The position numbers and the translations under genes are program-made. From Methylibium sp035476815 (GTDB lineage: Bacteria > Pseudomonadota > Gammaproteobacteria > Burkholderiales > Burkholderiaceae_C), in NCBI GenBank assembly GCA_035476815.1, contig DATILD010000032.1, positions 1 through 64,000 of the forward strand: DNA of 64,000 nt, read 5' to 3'. The notes beneath the pieces were generated by a model. The model was not told the DNA's origin and searched no databases. It saw only the letters and a program-made list of their open reading frames with translations. Below are positions 1 through 7,746 of this stretch, one piece after another (the stretch's first letter is position 1; each line of letters starts with the position of its first letter).

Positions 1-326
1 AAGATTTCGAGCTTGACGATCTTTACCCGCACGCCCAGCACGCCGGGTAGCGTCATCAGCCGATGCGCCAGCTTGCCGATCAGGCTTTCCAGCAGGTTCA
101 CGTGCTCGGCCGTGCATTCGTCGATGATGATCTTGCGCACCTTGCGGTAGTCCAGCACATGGCCGATGTCATCGTCGCGCGGCAATAGCGGCTGCGGGCC
201 GAGGTTCAGCTCCGCGTCCACCATGATCGGCTGGGGGCTGGTTTTCTCGTGGTCGAGAATGCCCAGATTGGCAACGAAGCGAAGCCCCGTGAGCGTAAGG
301 ATCTGGTTGCCTGCGGTCATGCTCAT
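1..326 (-). CDS. folB: Dihydroneopterin aldolase FolB (3' part cut by window edge)
   Basis: FolB cleaves 7,8-dihydroneopterin to 6-hydroxymethyl-7,8-dihydropterin in folate synthesis, in the cytosol. About 108 codons are present, starting with MSMTAGNQILTLTGLRF, followed by the family features GILDHEK, VLDYRKV and NLLESLIGKLA (Glu of the pterin pocket) and the V-x-V-K strand near the cut end. ATG at 326 is chosen because it lies two bases after the stop of the upstream SDR gene; a second ATG at 320 is possible. The gene runs off the left edge, so only the last few residues of the usual ~120 are missing. The neighbouring pteridine-reductase-like SDR supports a pterin/folate operon. Confidence 0.88.
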   Translation of the reverse strand, partial: MSMTAGNQILTLTGLRFVANLGILDHEKTSPQPIMVDAELNLGPQPLLPRDDDIGHVLDYRKVRKIIIDECTAEHVNLLESLIGKLAHRLMTLPGVLGVRVKIVKLEI

Positions 327-328
327 CC

Positions 329-1102
329 TTACATCAGCGAAAAATCGCGGTCGAATTTCATCAGGTGCTGGCCACCGTCAACGAGGAGGGTCGTGCCGGT
401 GATGGACTGGTTCTCCAGCGCGAACTTCACCGCCGACACCACGTCCTCGGGCGTGGAGGAGCGGCCCAGCGGCGAGAGGCGATGCAGCTGGTCGAACTTT
501 TCGGGCGACAGCAGGTGGCTGGTGATGGTCAAGCCGGGCGCCACACCCACCACGCGCAGCTGCGGCGCCAGGGCAATCGCCAGCATGGTGTTGGCCGCTT
601 CCAGGGCCGCCTTGGACAGGGTGTAGCTCAGGAAATCCGGATTCTGGTTCCACAGTTTCTGGTCGAGCAGGTTGACGACCACGCCCGTTCCCGCTCTTTG
701 GCAAACATGTTCATGCAAGGCCTGAGCCAGCAGCACCGGCGCCCCTGTGTTGGTTCGCATGTGTGTCAGCAGGGCTTCATAGCCGAAGCTCTTGACGCTG
801 TCGTGCTCGAAGATCGAGGCATTGTTGACGACGGCATCAACGGCGCCGAAGCGTTGGACCACGCGCGGCAGCAAGGCGCGGACCTGGGCTTCGTCGTCCA
901 GGTCGGCCTGGAAAGACTCGACCAGCGCGCCGGGGCAGGCCATCCGGCAGTCTTCCACGGTCTTGGCCGCGTCCTCGGCCGAGCCGCGAAAATGCACGGC
1001 CACCTGCCAGCCCCCGGCCGCCAGCGCCAGCGCGATCTCGCGGCCCAGCCGCTTGGCGGAGCCGGTGACCAGCACAGTGCGCTTGCGGGGCGAATCGCTC
1101 AT
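329..1102 (-). CDS. Pteridine-reductase-like short-chain dehydrogenase (FolM/PTR1 type)
   Basis: This 257-residue Rossmann-fold oxidoreductase has the TGxxKRLGR nucleotide-binding motif at about residue 13 (TGSAKRLGR), NNAS in the middle, the YTLSK catalytic Tyr/Lys pair and a PG motif after it. The K-R-L-G-R form of the glycine motif, with basic residues for NADPH, is that of pteridine reductases and FolM (dihydromonapterin/dihydrofolate reductase) rather than FabG. It sits two bases upstream of folB on the same strand, so the two are surely co-transcribed, which fits a role in reducing pterins or folates. Its ATG is only 17 bases from the start of the divergent methyltransferase gene. Family assignment is firm; the exact substrate is inferred. 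Confidence 0.85.
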   Translation of the reverse strand: MSDSPRKRTVLVTGSAKRLGREIALALAAGGWQVAVHFRGSAEDAAKTVEDCRMACPGALVESFQADLDDEAQVRALLPRVVQRFGAVDAVVNNASIFEHDSVKSFGYEALLTHMRTNTGAPVLLAQALHEHVCQRAGTGVVVNLLDQKLWNQNPDFLSYTLSKAALEAANTMLAIALAPQLRVVGVAPGLTITSHLLSPEKFDQLHRLSPLGRSSTPEDVVSAVKFALENQSITGTTLLVDGGQHLMKFDRDFSLM

Positions 1103-1119
1103 TCGGGGACAATCCTGGG

Positions 1120-2205
1120 GTGACTACAGAAGCAATGAGTTTAACGAGAGCCTTGCAGGCCCTGGTGGAAGAATCGATTCGCCGCGCCGGGGGCTGGCTG
1201 CCCTTCGACCGGTTCATGGCCCTGGTGCTGTACGCGCCGGGCCTGGGCTACTACGCCAACTATTCGCGCAAGTTCGGCCGGCTGCCCTCGTCGGGCAGCG
1301 ATTTCGTCACCGCACCGGAGATGACGCCGCTGTTCGGGCAGGCGCTGGCCGTGCAGGTCAAGGACGCGCTGCGTGCGACCGGCACCAGCGAAGTTTGGGA
1401 GTTCGGCGCGGGCTCCGGTGCCTTGGCGGCGCAGTTGCTTGGCGCACTCGGAACTTCGATCACGCGCTACACCATCGTCGATCTTTCCGGCACCCTGCGC
1501 GAGCGTCAGCGCGAGGCGCTGGCCGGGTATGGAGACAAGGTTCGATGGGTCAGCGAGTTGCCCGAGCGGTTCAGCGGCGTGGTGTTGGGCAACGAGGTGC
1601 TGGACGCCATGCCGGTCAAGCTTCTCGCCCGCAAGAACGGTCAGTGGCACGAGCGCGGCTTGATCGCCGGTCTCGCGTGGATGGACCGGCCAACCGATTC
1701 GCGCCCGCCGGTCGAGATCGCGGGCTCACATGACTACCTCACCGAAATCCATCCCCAGGCCGAAGCTTTCATCCGAACGCTGGCCGATCGCCTGGATCGA
1801 GGAGCGGCGTTCTTCATCGACTACGGTTTCCCTGAGCACGAGTACTACCACGCGCAGCGCCACATGGGCACGCTGATGTGCCATCGCGGCCATATGGCCG
1901 ATACGGACCCGCTGGCCGATCTCGGCGCCAAGGACATCACGGCGCATGTCAACTTCACGGGTGTTGCGCTCGCCGCGCAGGAGGCGGGCTTGGGCGTCCT
2001 TGGCTACACCAGCCAGGCGCGCTTCCTGATTAATTGCGGGCTTGTCGCCATGCTGGCGCAGGCATCCATGCCCGAACGGATCGCCGGTCAGCGGCTGCTG
2101 GCCGAGCACGAGATGGGCGAGCTGTTCAAGGTCATTGCTTTGCACAAAGGGGACTTCTGGGACGCCCAGGGCTTTACCCAGGGAGACCGTACAGATCGGC
2201 TTTGA
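1120..2205 (+). CDS. SAM-dependent methyltransferase, MidA/NDUFAF7 family
   Basis: The 361-residue product matches the DUF185/MidA family, whose mitochondrial member NDUFAF7 methylates an arginine of a respiratory complex I subunit; bacterial substrates are not settled. Visible are the family start (FDRFMALVLYAPGLGYY), SDFVTAPEMTPLFG near residue 65, the SAM-binding WEFGAGSGALA near residue 95, and GNEVLDAMPV. The start is taken as GTG at 1120, with ATG at 1135 an in-frame alternative. The gene is divergent from the SDR with only 17 bases between starts, so the two promoters must overlap the opposite coding ends. Downstream genes follow closely on the same strand. Confidence 0.86.
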   Translation: MTTEAMSLTRALQALVEESIRRAGGWLPFDRFMALVLYAPGLGYYANYSRKFGRLPSSGSDFVTAPEMTPLFGQALAVQVKDALRATGTSEVWEFGAGSGALAAQLLGALGTSITRYTIVDLSGTLRERQREALAGYGDKVRWVSELPERFSGVVLGNEVLDAMPVKLLARKNGQWHERGLIAGLAWMDRPTDSRPPVEIAGSHDYLTEIHPQAEAFIRTLADRLDRGAAFFIDYGFPEHEYYHAQRHMGTLMCHRGHMADTDPLADLGAKDITAHVNFTGVALAAQEAGLGVLGYTSQARFLINCGLVAMLAQASMPERIAGQRLLAEHEMGELFKVIALHKGDFWDAQGFTQGDRTDRL

Positions 2206-2243
2206 CGGACGGCGGGGTTCGCGCGAGCGCCTACACTGACGTC

Positions 2244-2438
2244 ATGATTCGCTGGATCATCGTCATTTTTCTCGCCCTGATGCTCATCAACTGGTTCAGC
2301 CCGTTCCTGCAGCGCATGGGTTTCGGCAAGCTGCCGGGTGATTTCCGCTTCAAGCTGTTCGGACGCGAATGGTTCATTCCACTCACGACCACTATCCTGC
2401 TGAGCCTGTTGGCGGGGGCCATTTCGAAATTTGTATGA
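2244..2438 (+). CDS. DUF2905 small membrane protein
   Basis: A 64-residue protein with two hydrophobic segments, IRWIIVIFLALMLINWF at the N-terminus and TTTILLSLLAGAISKF at the C-terminus, separated by a G-x-LPGDFRF-like loop (FGKLPGDFRFKLFGREWFIP) that is the hallmark of the DUF2905 family. Function is unknown; an inner-membrane location is inferred from the two segments. The first ATG that gives this family start is at 2244, 38 bases after the methyltransferase stop. Its TGA overlaps the ATG of the next gene (ATGA), so it is translationally coupled to the ROK kinase. Confidence 0.85.
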   Translation: MIRWIIVIFLALMLINWFSPFLQRMGFGKLPGDFRFKLFGREWFIPLTTTILLSLLAGAISKFV

Positions 2439-3361
2439 GAGCCTGCATCGACGTCGGCGGCACCAAGGTCGCAGTCAGCCTGAACAGTGGCGCCGGGCTC
2501 GAGCTGCTGGGGCGCCGCAGCGAACCGACAGCCAACACCGGCACCAACGATGCGCTGGCCCGCCAGGTGTTGCGCATGGTGGATGAAGCCTGTGCCGAAA
2601 CAGGCATCGATCCGGTCACCGTGGAGTGTGCCGGCGTCTCGTCCTGCGGCCCCTTCGTCATCCGCGATGGCATGGTTGAAGTGGCCGCTCCCAACATCTG
2701 CGGCGGCATCGCCGGGCCCGCGCGTGGTCTGCCCAACGACTGGCAAACCGCTTTGCTGGAAGCCCCGTTGCGCGCGCGCTTCCCGCAGGTGCGGGTGGAG
2801 AACGACGGCGTCGCCGCCCTGGAGGCCGAGCGCCGGTGGGGCGCCTTGCAGGGATTCGATCACTGCGCCTACGTCACCTGGAGCACCGGCATCGGCGTGG
2901 GCCTGTGCGTGGACGGCCGCATCCTGCGCGGCAAGAACGGCAATGCCGGCCACGCCGGCCACATGTTCGTCTCGGACGACGACAGCGGAGCCCTTTGCGG
3001 TTGCGGCAATATCGGCGATGTCGAGGCGCTGGTGGCGGGCAACGCGCTCGCGCGGCGTTTCGGCGCCGACGCCGCCACGCTCCTGGCCAGGGCCAAGGCC
3101 GGCGACGCCAGCGCCCAGGCTACAGTCGATGAGTTGTGCCGGGTGCTGGGCCGTGCGCTGTACAACCTGATCGCCACGCTGGACCTGCAGCGCATCAGTC
3201 TGGGTGGCGGCGTTTTCTGGAACAACAGGGATTACCTGCTGCCGCGCCTTTCAGCGCAGGTCGCCGGGAAGTTTCCCGCGCTCACCGCCGGCAGCGAGCT
3301 GGTGGCCGCCGGGCTGGCGGACCGGGTAGGCGATTACGCGGCGCTGGCGTTGCTGCCGTAG
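2435..3361 (+). CDS. ROK-family sugar kinase / transcriptional-regulator-like protein
   Basis: This 308-residue protein begins with the phosphate-binding DVGGTK (residues 6-11), has VENDGVAALEAE holding the ROK catalytic Asp, and carries CGCGNIGDVE at about residue 188. No DNA-binding domain precedes the kinase fold, so it is a kinase-type ROK, probably for glucose, a hexosamine or another sugar. Two departures from the classical motifs are visible: the usual AGExGH reads AGHAGH, and the third Cys of the zinc motif CGCGxxGC is Asp (CGCGNIGD). Substrate and even activity are therefore uncertain. ATG at 2435 overlaps the stop of the DUF2905 gene by four bases; a longer reading from further upstream would run into that gene. 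Confidence 0.8.
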   Translation: MRACIDVGGTKVAVSLNSGAGLELLGRRSEPTANTGTNDALARQVLRMVDEACAETGIDPVTVECAGVSSCGPFVIRDGMVEVAAPNICGGIAGPARGLPNDWQTALLEAPLRARFPQVRVENDGVAALEAERRWGALQGFDHCAYVTWSTGIGVGLCVDGRILRGKNGNAGHAGHMFVSDDDSGALCGCGNIGDVEALVAGNALARRFGADAATLLARAKAGDASAQATVDELCRVLGRALYNLIATLDLQRISLGGGVFWNNRDYLLPRLSAQVAGKFPALTAGSELVAAGLADRVGDYAALALLP

Positions 3362-3383
3362 CTGTTTCGCTCGCTCGCGCTGC

Positions 3384-4193
3384 TCAAGCGAGCCAGCGCT
3401 TGCGGCGCTTGTAGCTCTTGACGTCGCGGAAGCTCTTGCGGTCGCCGCCGCCGACGCCGAGGTAGAACTCCTTCACGTCCTCGTTGTTGGCCAGGTCCTT
3501 GGCGGCGCCGTCCATCACGATGCGGCCGCTCTCGAGGATGTAGCCGTAGTCGGCGTAGCGCAGCGCCATGAAGGTGTTCTGCTCGGCGAGCAGGAAGGTG
3601 ACCTTCTCGCGCGAGTTCAGGTCCTTCACGATCTCGAACACCTCCTCGACGATCTGCGGCGCCAGGCCCATGCTGGGCTCGTCGAGCAACACCATCTTCG
3701 GGTTGGCCATCAGCGCGCGGCCGATCGCGCACATCTGCTGCTCGCCGCCCGAGGTGTAGGCGGCCTGCGAGCCACGTCGGGTCTTCAGGCGCGGGAAGTA
3801 GCCGTAGACCTTTTCCAGCGTCTCGGCGACCGCGGCCTTGCCGTCCTTGCGCGTGTAGGCGCCGGTCAGCAGGTTCTCCTCGATCGTCAGGTGACCGAAG
3901 CAGTGGCGGCCCTCCATCACCTGGATCACGCCGCGGTCGACCATCTGCGCGGTCGACAGCGCTTCGATGCGTTCGCCGCGCAGCTCGATCGAGCCCTTGG
4001 TCACCGCGCCGCGCTCGCCGGCCAGCAGGTTGGACACCGCCCGCAGCGTGGTCGTCTTGCCCGCGCCGTTGCCGCCCAGCAGCGCCACGATGCCGCCCTC
4101 GGGCACCTGCAGCGACACGCCCTTCAACACCAGGATCACGTGGTTGTAGATGACCTCGATGCCGTTGACGTTCAGCAGGGGAGCGGCACTCAT
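3384..4193 (-). CDS. livF: Branched-chain-type ABC transporter ATP-binding protein LivF
   Basis: Cytoplasmic ATPase of a HAAT-family importer, 269 residues from ATG 4193. Walker A is GGNGAGKTT, the signature is TSGGEQQM, Walker B is MVLLDEPSMGLAP, and the H-loop position carries AEQN as usual in LivF proteins. A longer frame upstream to 4238 would cover a repeat region and is rejected. It is the last gene of the ligase-livG-livH-livM-SBP-livF operon and lies 70 bases after the SBP stop, a gap holding two GC-rich palindromes. The family name suggests branched-chain amino acids, but the acyl-CoA ligase at the head of the operon points to an organic or aromatic acid or fatty acid as substrate (inference). 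Confidence 0.9.
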   Translation of the reverse strand: MSAAPLLNVNGIEVIYNHVILVLKGVSLQVPEGGIVALLGGNGAGKTTTLRAVSNLLAGERGAVTKGSIELRGERIEALSTAQMVDRGVIQVMEGRHCFGHLTIEENLLTGAYTRKDGKAAVAETLEKVYGYFPRLKTRRGSQAAYTSGGEQQMCAIGRALMANPKMVLLDEPSMGLAPQIVEEVFEIVKDLNSREKVTFLLAEQNTFMALRYADYGYILESGRIVMDGAAKDLANNEDVKEFYLGVGGGDRKSFRDVKSYKRRKRWLA

Positions 4194-4240
4194 GCCGCCC
4201 CCCTGCGGGGCCGGTCGGCTCCCGCCCCTGCGGGGCACAT
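4194..4240. repeat. Two tandem GC-rich palindromes between the SBP gene and livF
   Basis: Two copies of CCCCTGCGGGG lie about 22 bases apart (near 4198-4211 and 4224-4236), each able to fold into a short hairpin, separated by a CCGGTCGGCTCCC-like spacer. Their form is that of the dispersed intergenic palindromes common in Burkholderiales genomes; that family link is from memory. They may stabilise the upstream mRNA or weaken livF expression. The right copy ends close to the SBP stop and the left one directly precedes the livF ATG, supplying a run of G as ribosome-binding site. Confidence 0.5.
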
Positions 4241-4263
4241 CGTCGTGCGCATGACGGGCCGCC

Positions 4264-5595
4264 TCAAGTCTGGCAATCCTCGGGCGTGCGGCGGACGAGC
4301 TTCTTCTCCGCCGCGTACTTGTCCGCCGCCGCCTTCACCATCGGCCGGATGATCTGCTCGTCGCCCTGCAGCCAGTCGGAGCTGAACACCCACTTGCCGC
4401 CGTCCCATGTATGCACGCGGGCCCAGTTGGCGCCCATGTGATCGGCACAGCTGGTGCTGATCGGGCGCAACACGCCGGCGAAGCCGAGCGCGTCGAGCTT
4501 CTTCTGGTCGAGCGCGAGGTTCTCGAAACCCCAGCGGGCCTGCTCGCCGGTCACGATCTTGCCCTTGCCGTAGCGCTCCTGGGCGCGCTTCACGCCTTCG
4601 ACGGCCAGCATCGCGCCGGTCAGCCCGCGCATGTAGAGCACCTGCCCGACCTCGTCCTTCGGGCCGGTGCCCTGGCCCTTCGCGTGCAGCGTGGCCAGCA
4701 CGTCCTTGACGATCTGCGCATTGGGTTCGGTGCCGTGCTGCATCATCACCGCGTTGTAGCCCTTGGCGGCCTCGCCGACGTCCTTGACGTCGGGTTCGGC
4801 GCCGGCCCACCAGCCGCCGTACATCTTCTCGCGCGGGTAGCCGGTGGCCACCGCCTCCTTGAGCGCCGTCGAGTTCATCACGCCCCAGCCCCACAACAGC
4901 ACGTAGTCGGGGCGGCTCTGGCGGATCTGCAGCCACGCGGCCTTCTGCTCGACGCCCGGGTGAGTGACCGGGATCGTCGCGAACTCGTAGCCGAGCATCT
5001 TGGAGCGCTCCTGCAGCAGCGGGATCGGCTCCTTGCCGTAGGGGCTGTCGTGGTAGACGAGGGTGAGCTTCTTGCCCTTGAGCTTGTCGAAGCCGCCTTC
5101 CTTCTTGGCGATGTGCTGGATCAGCGCGTCGGCCGCGACCCAGTAGGTGCCCATCAGCGGGAAGTTCCACTTGAACACGCCGCCGTCGGCGCTCTCGCTG
5201 CGGCCGTAGCCGGCGGTGATCAGCGGGATCTTGTCGCCCGGCGCCTTCTCGGTCAGCGCGAAGGTGATGCCGGTGGACAGCGGCTGGAACACCGTCGCTC
5301 CCTTGCCCTTGAGGCGCTCGTAGCACTCGACCCCCTTGTCGGTCGCGTAGCCGGTCTCGCATTCCTCGTAGCTGATCTTCACGCCGTTGATACCGCCGCG
5401 CGCGTTCACGAGCTTCAGGTAGTCGACATAGCCGTTCGCGAACGGCACGCCGTTGGGGGCGTAGGCGCCGGTGCGGTAGACCAGCACCGGGAAGAACTGC
5501 TCCTTGGCCTGGGCGTAGGCCGCCGGGGCGGTGAGCACGGCGCTCGCCGCGGCGGCCGCCAGGCTGGCGGCGAGCACAAGGGACTTCAGCTTCAT
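4264..5595 (-). CDS. Periplasmic substrate-binding protein of the Liv-type ABC importer
   Basis: A 443-residue secreted receptor. The N-terminus is a clear Sec signal peptide (KLKSLVLAASLAAAAAS ... APAAYAQA, cleavage after about residue 29), followed by the peripla_BP_6-type two-lobe fold: LVYRTGAYAPNG, NGYVDYLKLVNARGGING, a Cys-containing YEECETGY segment and HDSPYGKEPIPLL. The Cys-rich central form and the length match the sub-family found beside AMP-dependent acyl-CoA ligases in betaproteobacteria rather than classical LivJ/LivK (~370 residues). A ribosome-binding AGGAGA lies just before the ATG. It presumably delivers substrate to LivH/LivM. The ligand cannot be read from the sequence. 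Confidence 0.88.
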   Translation of the reverse strand: MKLKSLVLAASLAAAAASAVLTAPAAYAQAKEQFFPVLVYRTGAYAPNGVPFANGYVDYLKLVNARGGINGVKISYEECETGYATDKGVECYERLKGKGATVFQPLSTGITFALTEKAPGDKIPLITAGYGRSESADGGVFKWNFPLMGTYWVAADALIQHIAKKEGGFDKLKGKKLTLVYHDSPYGKEPIPLLQERSKMLGYEFATIPVTHPGVEQKAAWLQIRQSRPDYVLLWGWGVMNSTALKEAVATGYPREKMYGGWWAGAEPDVKDVGEAAKGYNAVMMQHGTEPNAQIVKDVLATLHAKGQGTGPKDEVGQVLYMRGLTGAMLAVEGVKRAQERYGKGKIVTGEQARWGFENLALDQKKLDALGFAGVLRPISTSCADHMGANWARVHTWDGGKWVFSSDWLQGDEQIIRPMVKAAADKYAAEKKLVRRTPEDCQT

Positions 5596-5645
5596 GTCTG
5601 TCTCCTAGGCGGGGTGGAAGGCACGCTGCGGTGCGGGCAGGCAAC

Positions 5646-6710
5646 TCAGTGCGGGAAGGGCCAAAGGCGCAGCTTCTCCTTGGCCGTGGACCACAGCCGC
5701 GCCAGGCCGTGCGGCTCCACGATCAGGAAGAACACGATCAGCGCGCCGAAGATCATGGCCTCGAGGTGCGAGGTCATGGCGGTGTCGATCGGCAGGCCGA
5801 ACCACTGCGGGATCTGGTTCAGCACGATGGGCAGGACCACGATGAAGGCCGCGCCGAAGAAGCTGCCCATGATCGAGCCCAGCCCGCCGATGATGACCAT
5901 GAAGAGCAGCTGGAAGCTGCGGTCGATGCTGAAGGCGGCCGGCTCCCACGAGCCCAGGTGCACGAAGCCCCACAGCCCGCCGGCCACGCCGACGATGAAG
6001 CTGCTGACCGCGAACGCCGAGAGCTTGGCGTGGACCGGCCGGATCCCGATCACGGCGGCGGCGACGTCCATGTCGCGGATCGCCATCCACGCGCGGCCGA
6101 TGTGGCCGCGCACCAGGTTCTTGGCCAGCACCGCGAACGCCACGACGAAGGCGAGGCAGAACAGGTACTTCTGCGCCGGCGTCTCGATCGGGAAGCCCAG
6201 CACCTGCAGGCCGGCGACGCTGACCGAGCCCGAGGACGAGTCGTTGGTGAACCACTTGATGCGCAGGAAGGCCCAGTCGGTGAAGAACTGCGCCGCAAGC
6301 GTGGCCACCGCCAGGTACAGGCCCTTGATGCGCAGCGAGGGGATGCCGAACAGCACGCCGACCAGCGTGGAACAGGCGCCGCCCAGCAGCAGCGCGGCGA
6401 TCAGCGGCATGCCCTCGATGCGGACCTGGAAGTTGTAGGCCGCGTAGGCGCCGATCGCCATGAAGGCGCCGGTACCCAGCGAGATCTGGCCGCAGTAGCC
6501 GACCAGGATGTTGAGCCCCAGCGCGGCCAGCGACAGGATCAGGAAGGGAATCAGGATCGCCCGGAACAGGTACTCGGGCGCGATCAGCGGCACGACCGCG
6601 AACGCGAACACCAGCAGCAGGCCGATCGCGACGCGGTCCTGCAGGATCGGAAAGATCTGCTGGTCGGCGCGGTAGCTGGTCTTGAACTGGCCGTTCTCTC
6701 GGTACAGCAT
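5646..6710 (-). CDS. livM: Branched-chain-type ABC transporter permease LivM
   Basis: Inner-membrane permease of 354 residues with about eight to ten hydrophobic segments (for example VAIGLLLVFAFAVVPLIAP, FLILSLAALGLNILVGYCG, LFMVIIGGLGSIMGSFFGAAF). GYCGQISLGTGAFMAIGAY and the EAA-like RAWMAIRDMDVAAAVIGI loop are family signatures for docking to the LivG/LivF ATPases. The ATG at 6710 has no convincing ribosome-binding site. It follows a relic of a livH-like tail (KIIDRV-stop, TGA at 6716-6714) by three bases, which suggests that translation was formerly coupled to livH before a hairpin insertion separated the two genes. Confidence 0.9.
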   Translation of the reverse strand: MLYRENGQFKTSYRADQQIFPILQDRVAIGLLLVFAFAVVPLIAPEYLFRAILIPFLILSLAALGLNILVGYCGQISLGTGAFMAIGAYAAYNFQVRIEGMPLIAALLLGGACSTLVGVLFGIPSLRIKGLYLAVATLAAQFFTDWAFLRIKWFTNDSSSGSVSVAGLQVLGFPIETPAQKYLFCLAFVVAFAVLAKNLVRGHIGRAWMAIRDMDVAAAVIGIRPVHAKLSAFAVSSFIVGVAGGLWGFVHLGSWEPAAFSIDRSFQLLFMVIIGGLGSIMGSFFGAAFIVVLPIVLNQIPQWFGLPIDTAMTSHLEAMIFGALIVFFLIVEPHGLARLWSTAKEKLRLWPFPH

Positions 6711-6713
6711 GGC

Positions 6714-6825
6714 TCAGACCCGGTCGATGATCTTTTGGTTGCGGCACGCTTCGCTCAACTTGCTTCGCAAGTGAGCCTTCACCGAAAAATCATTGCTCGC
6801 GTTCATACGCGATCAATGATTTTTT
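6714..6825 (-). repeat. Two-hairpin insertion with duplicated livH tail between livH and livM
   Basis: Reading the minus strand, livH ends in KIIDRV-stop inside a long inverted repeat: arms AAAAATCATTG (6814-6824) and CAATGATTTTT (6785-6795), extended inward by TCGCG/CGCGA after one mismatch, loop of six bases. A second hairpin follows, with arms at 6753-6763 and 6767-6776 (one bulged A). Then comes a second coding tail that again reads KIIDRV-stop (TGA at 6716-6714), matching the first over 21 bases at 16 positions, with most differences synonymous. This is what an inserted palindromic element, or a 3'-end exchange with a paralogous liv operon, would leave. It may act as an intercistronic attenuator or mRNA stabiliser. 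Confidence 0.6.
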
Positions 6826-7732
6826 CCCCGAACAGGCCCTGAGGCCGCACGAGGAGGAACAGCAAGGCCAGCACGTAGGCGAACCAGATCTCGATGCCGC
6901 CGCCGAGCATCGGCCCGATGTAGATCTCGCTGAGCTTCTCGCCCACGCCGATGATCAGCCCGCCGAGGATGGCGCCGGGCACCGAGGTCAGGCCGCCCAG
7001 GATCACCACCGGCAGCGCCTTCAGCGCCACCAGCGACAGCGAGAACTGCACGCCCAGCTTGCTGCCCCAGATGATCCCGGCCACCAGTGCCGCGAAGCCG
7101 GCGACGCTCCACACGATCACCCAGATGCGGTTCAGCGGGATGCCGATCGACTGCGCCGCCTGGTGGTCGTCGGCGACCGCGCGCAGCGCGCGGCCGGTGG
7201 CGGTCTTCTGGAAGAACAGCGCCAGCACCGCGACCAGCAGCGCCGCGACGAGCGCCGCCACCAGGTCCTCCTGGCTGATCAGCACGCCGCCGGGGAAGAC
7301 CTTGTCGAACAGGAAGATCGGCTCCTTGGGCATGCCGACATCGATCTTGTAGATGTCCGAGCCGAAGATCGTCTGGCCGAAGCCGTCGAGGAAGTAGGTG
7401 ATGCCCAGCGTCGCCATCAGCAGCGTGATGCCTTCCTGGTTGACGAGCCTGGAGAGGCACAGCCGCTCGATCAGCCAGGCCACCGCGACCATCACCGCCA
7501 TCGCCGCCACGAAGGCCAGCAGGTTGCCGAGGACCTTGCTCTGCAGCCCGAGCGCGGCCGGGATCCACTCCGAGAAGCGCGCCATCGCCAGCGCCGCGAA
7601 CAGCACCATCGCCCCCTGGGCGAAATTGAACACGCCGCTGGCCTTGAAGATCAGCACGAAGCCCAGCGCGATCAGCGAGTACAGCATCCCGGCCATCAGG
7701 CCGCCGAACAGCGTTTCGAGAAAGAAGCCCAT
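6803..7732 (-). CDS. livH: Branched-chain-type ABC transporter permease LivH
   Basis: Inner-membrane permease of 309 residues, mostly hydrophobic, starting MGFFLETLFGGLMAGMLYSL. Family signatures are GFVLIFKASGVFNFAQGAMV near residue 25 and the cytoplasmic loop ATGRALRAVADDHQAAQSIGI, which contacts the ATPases. ATG at 7732 is chosen over longer in-frame readings, which would enter livG. It lies 14 bases after the livG stop. The last codons and stop lie inside a strong inverted repeat (6785-6824), so the 3' end of this gene was apparently remade by an insertion. It pairs with LivM to form the channel. Confidence 0.9.
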   Translation of the reverse strand: MGFFLETLFGGLMAGMLYSLIALGFVLIFKASGVFNFAQGAMVLFAALAMARFSEWIPAALGLQSKVLGNLLAFVAAMAVMVAVAWLIERLCLSRLVNQEGITLLMATLGITYFLDGFGQTIFGSDIYKIDVGMPKEPIFLFDKVFPGGVLISQEDLVAALVAALLVAVLALFFQKTATGRALRAVADDHQAAQSIGIPLNRIWVIVWSVAGFAALVAGIIWGSKLGVQFSLSLVALKALPVVILGGLTSVPGAILGGLIIGVGEKLSEIYIGPMLGGGIEIWFAYVLALLFLLVRPQGLFGEKIIDRV

Positions 7733-7746
7733 CGCGCGCTCTCGGG

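Noticed and set aside
3369..3393. GCTCGCT/AGCGAGC hairpin between the convergent ROK kinase and livF
   Set aside because: The stem overlaps the end of livF, the loop is 11 bases and no U-run follows on either strand, so a terminator call is not supported.
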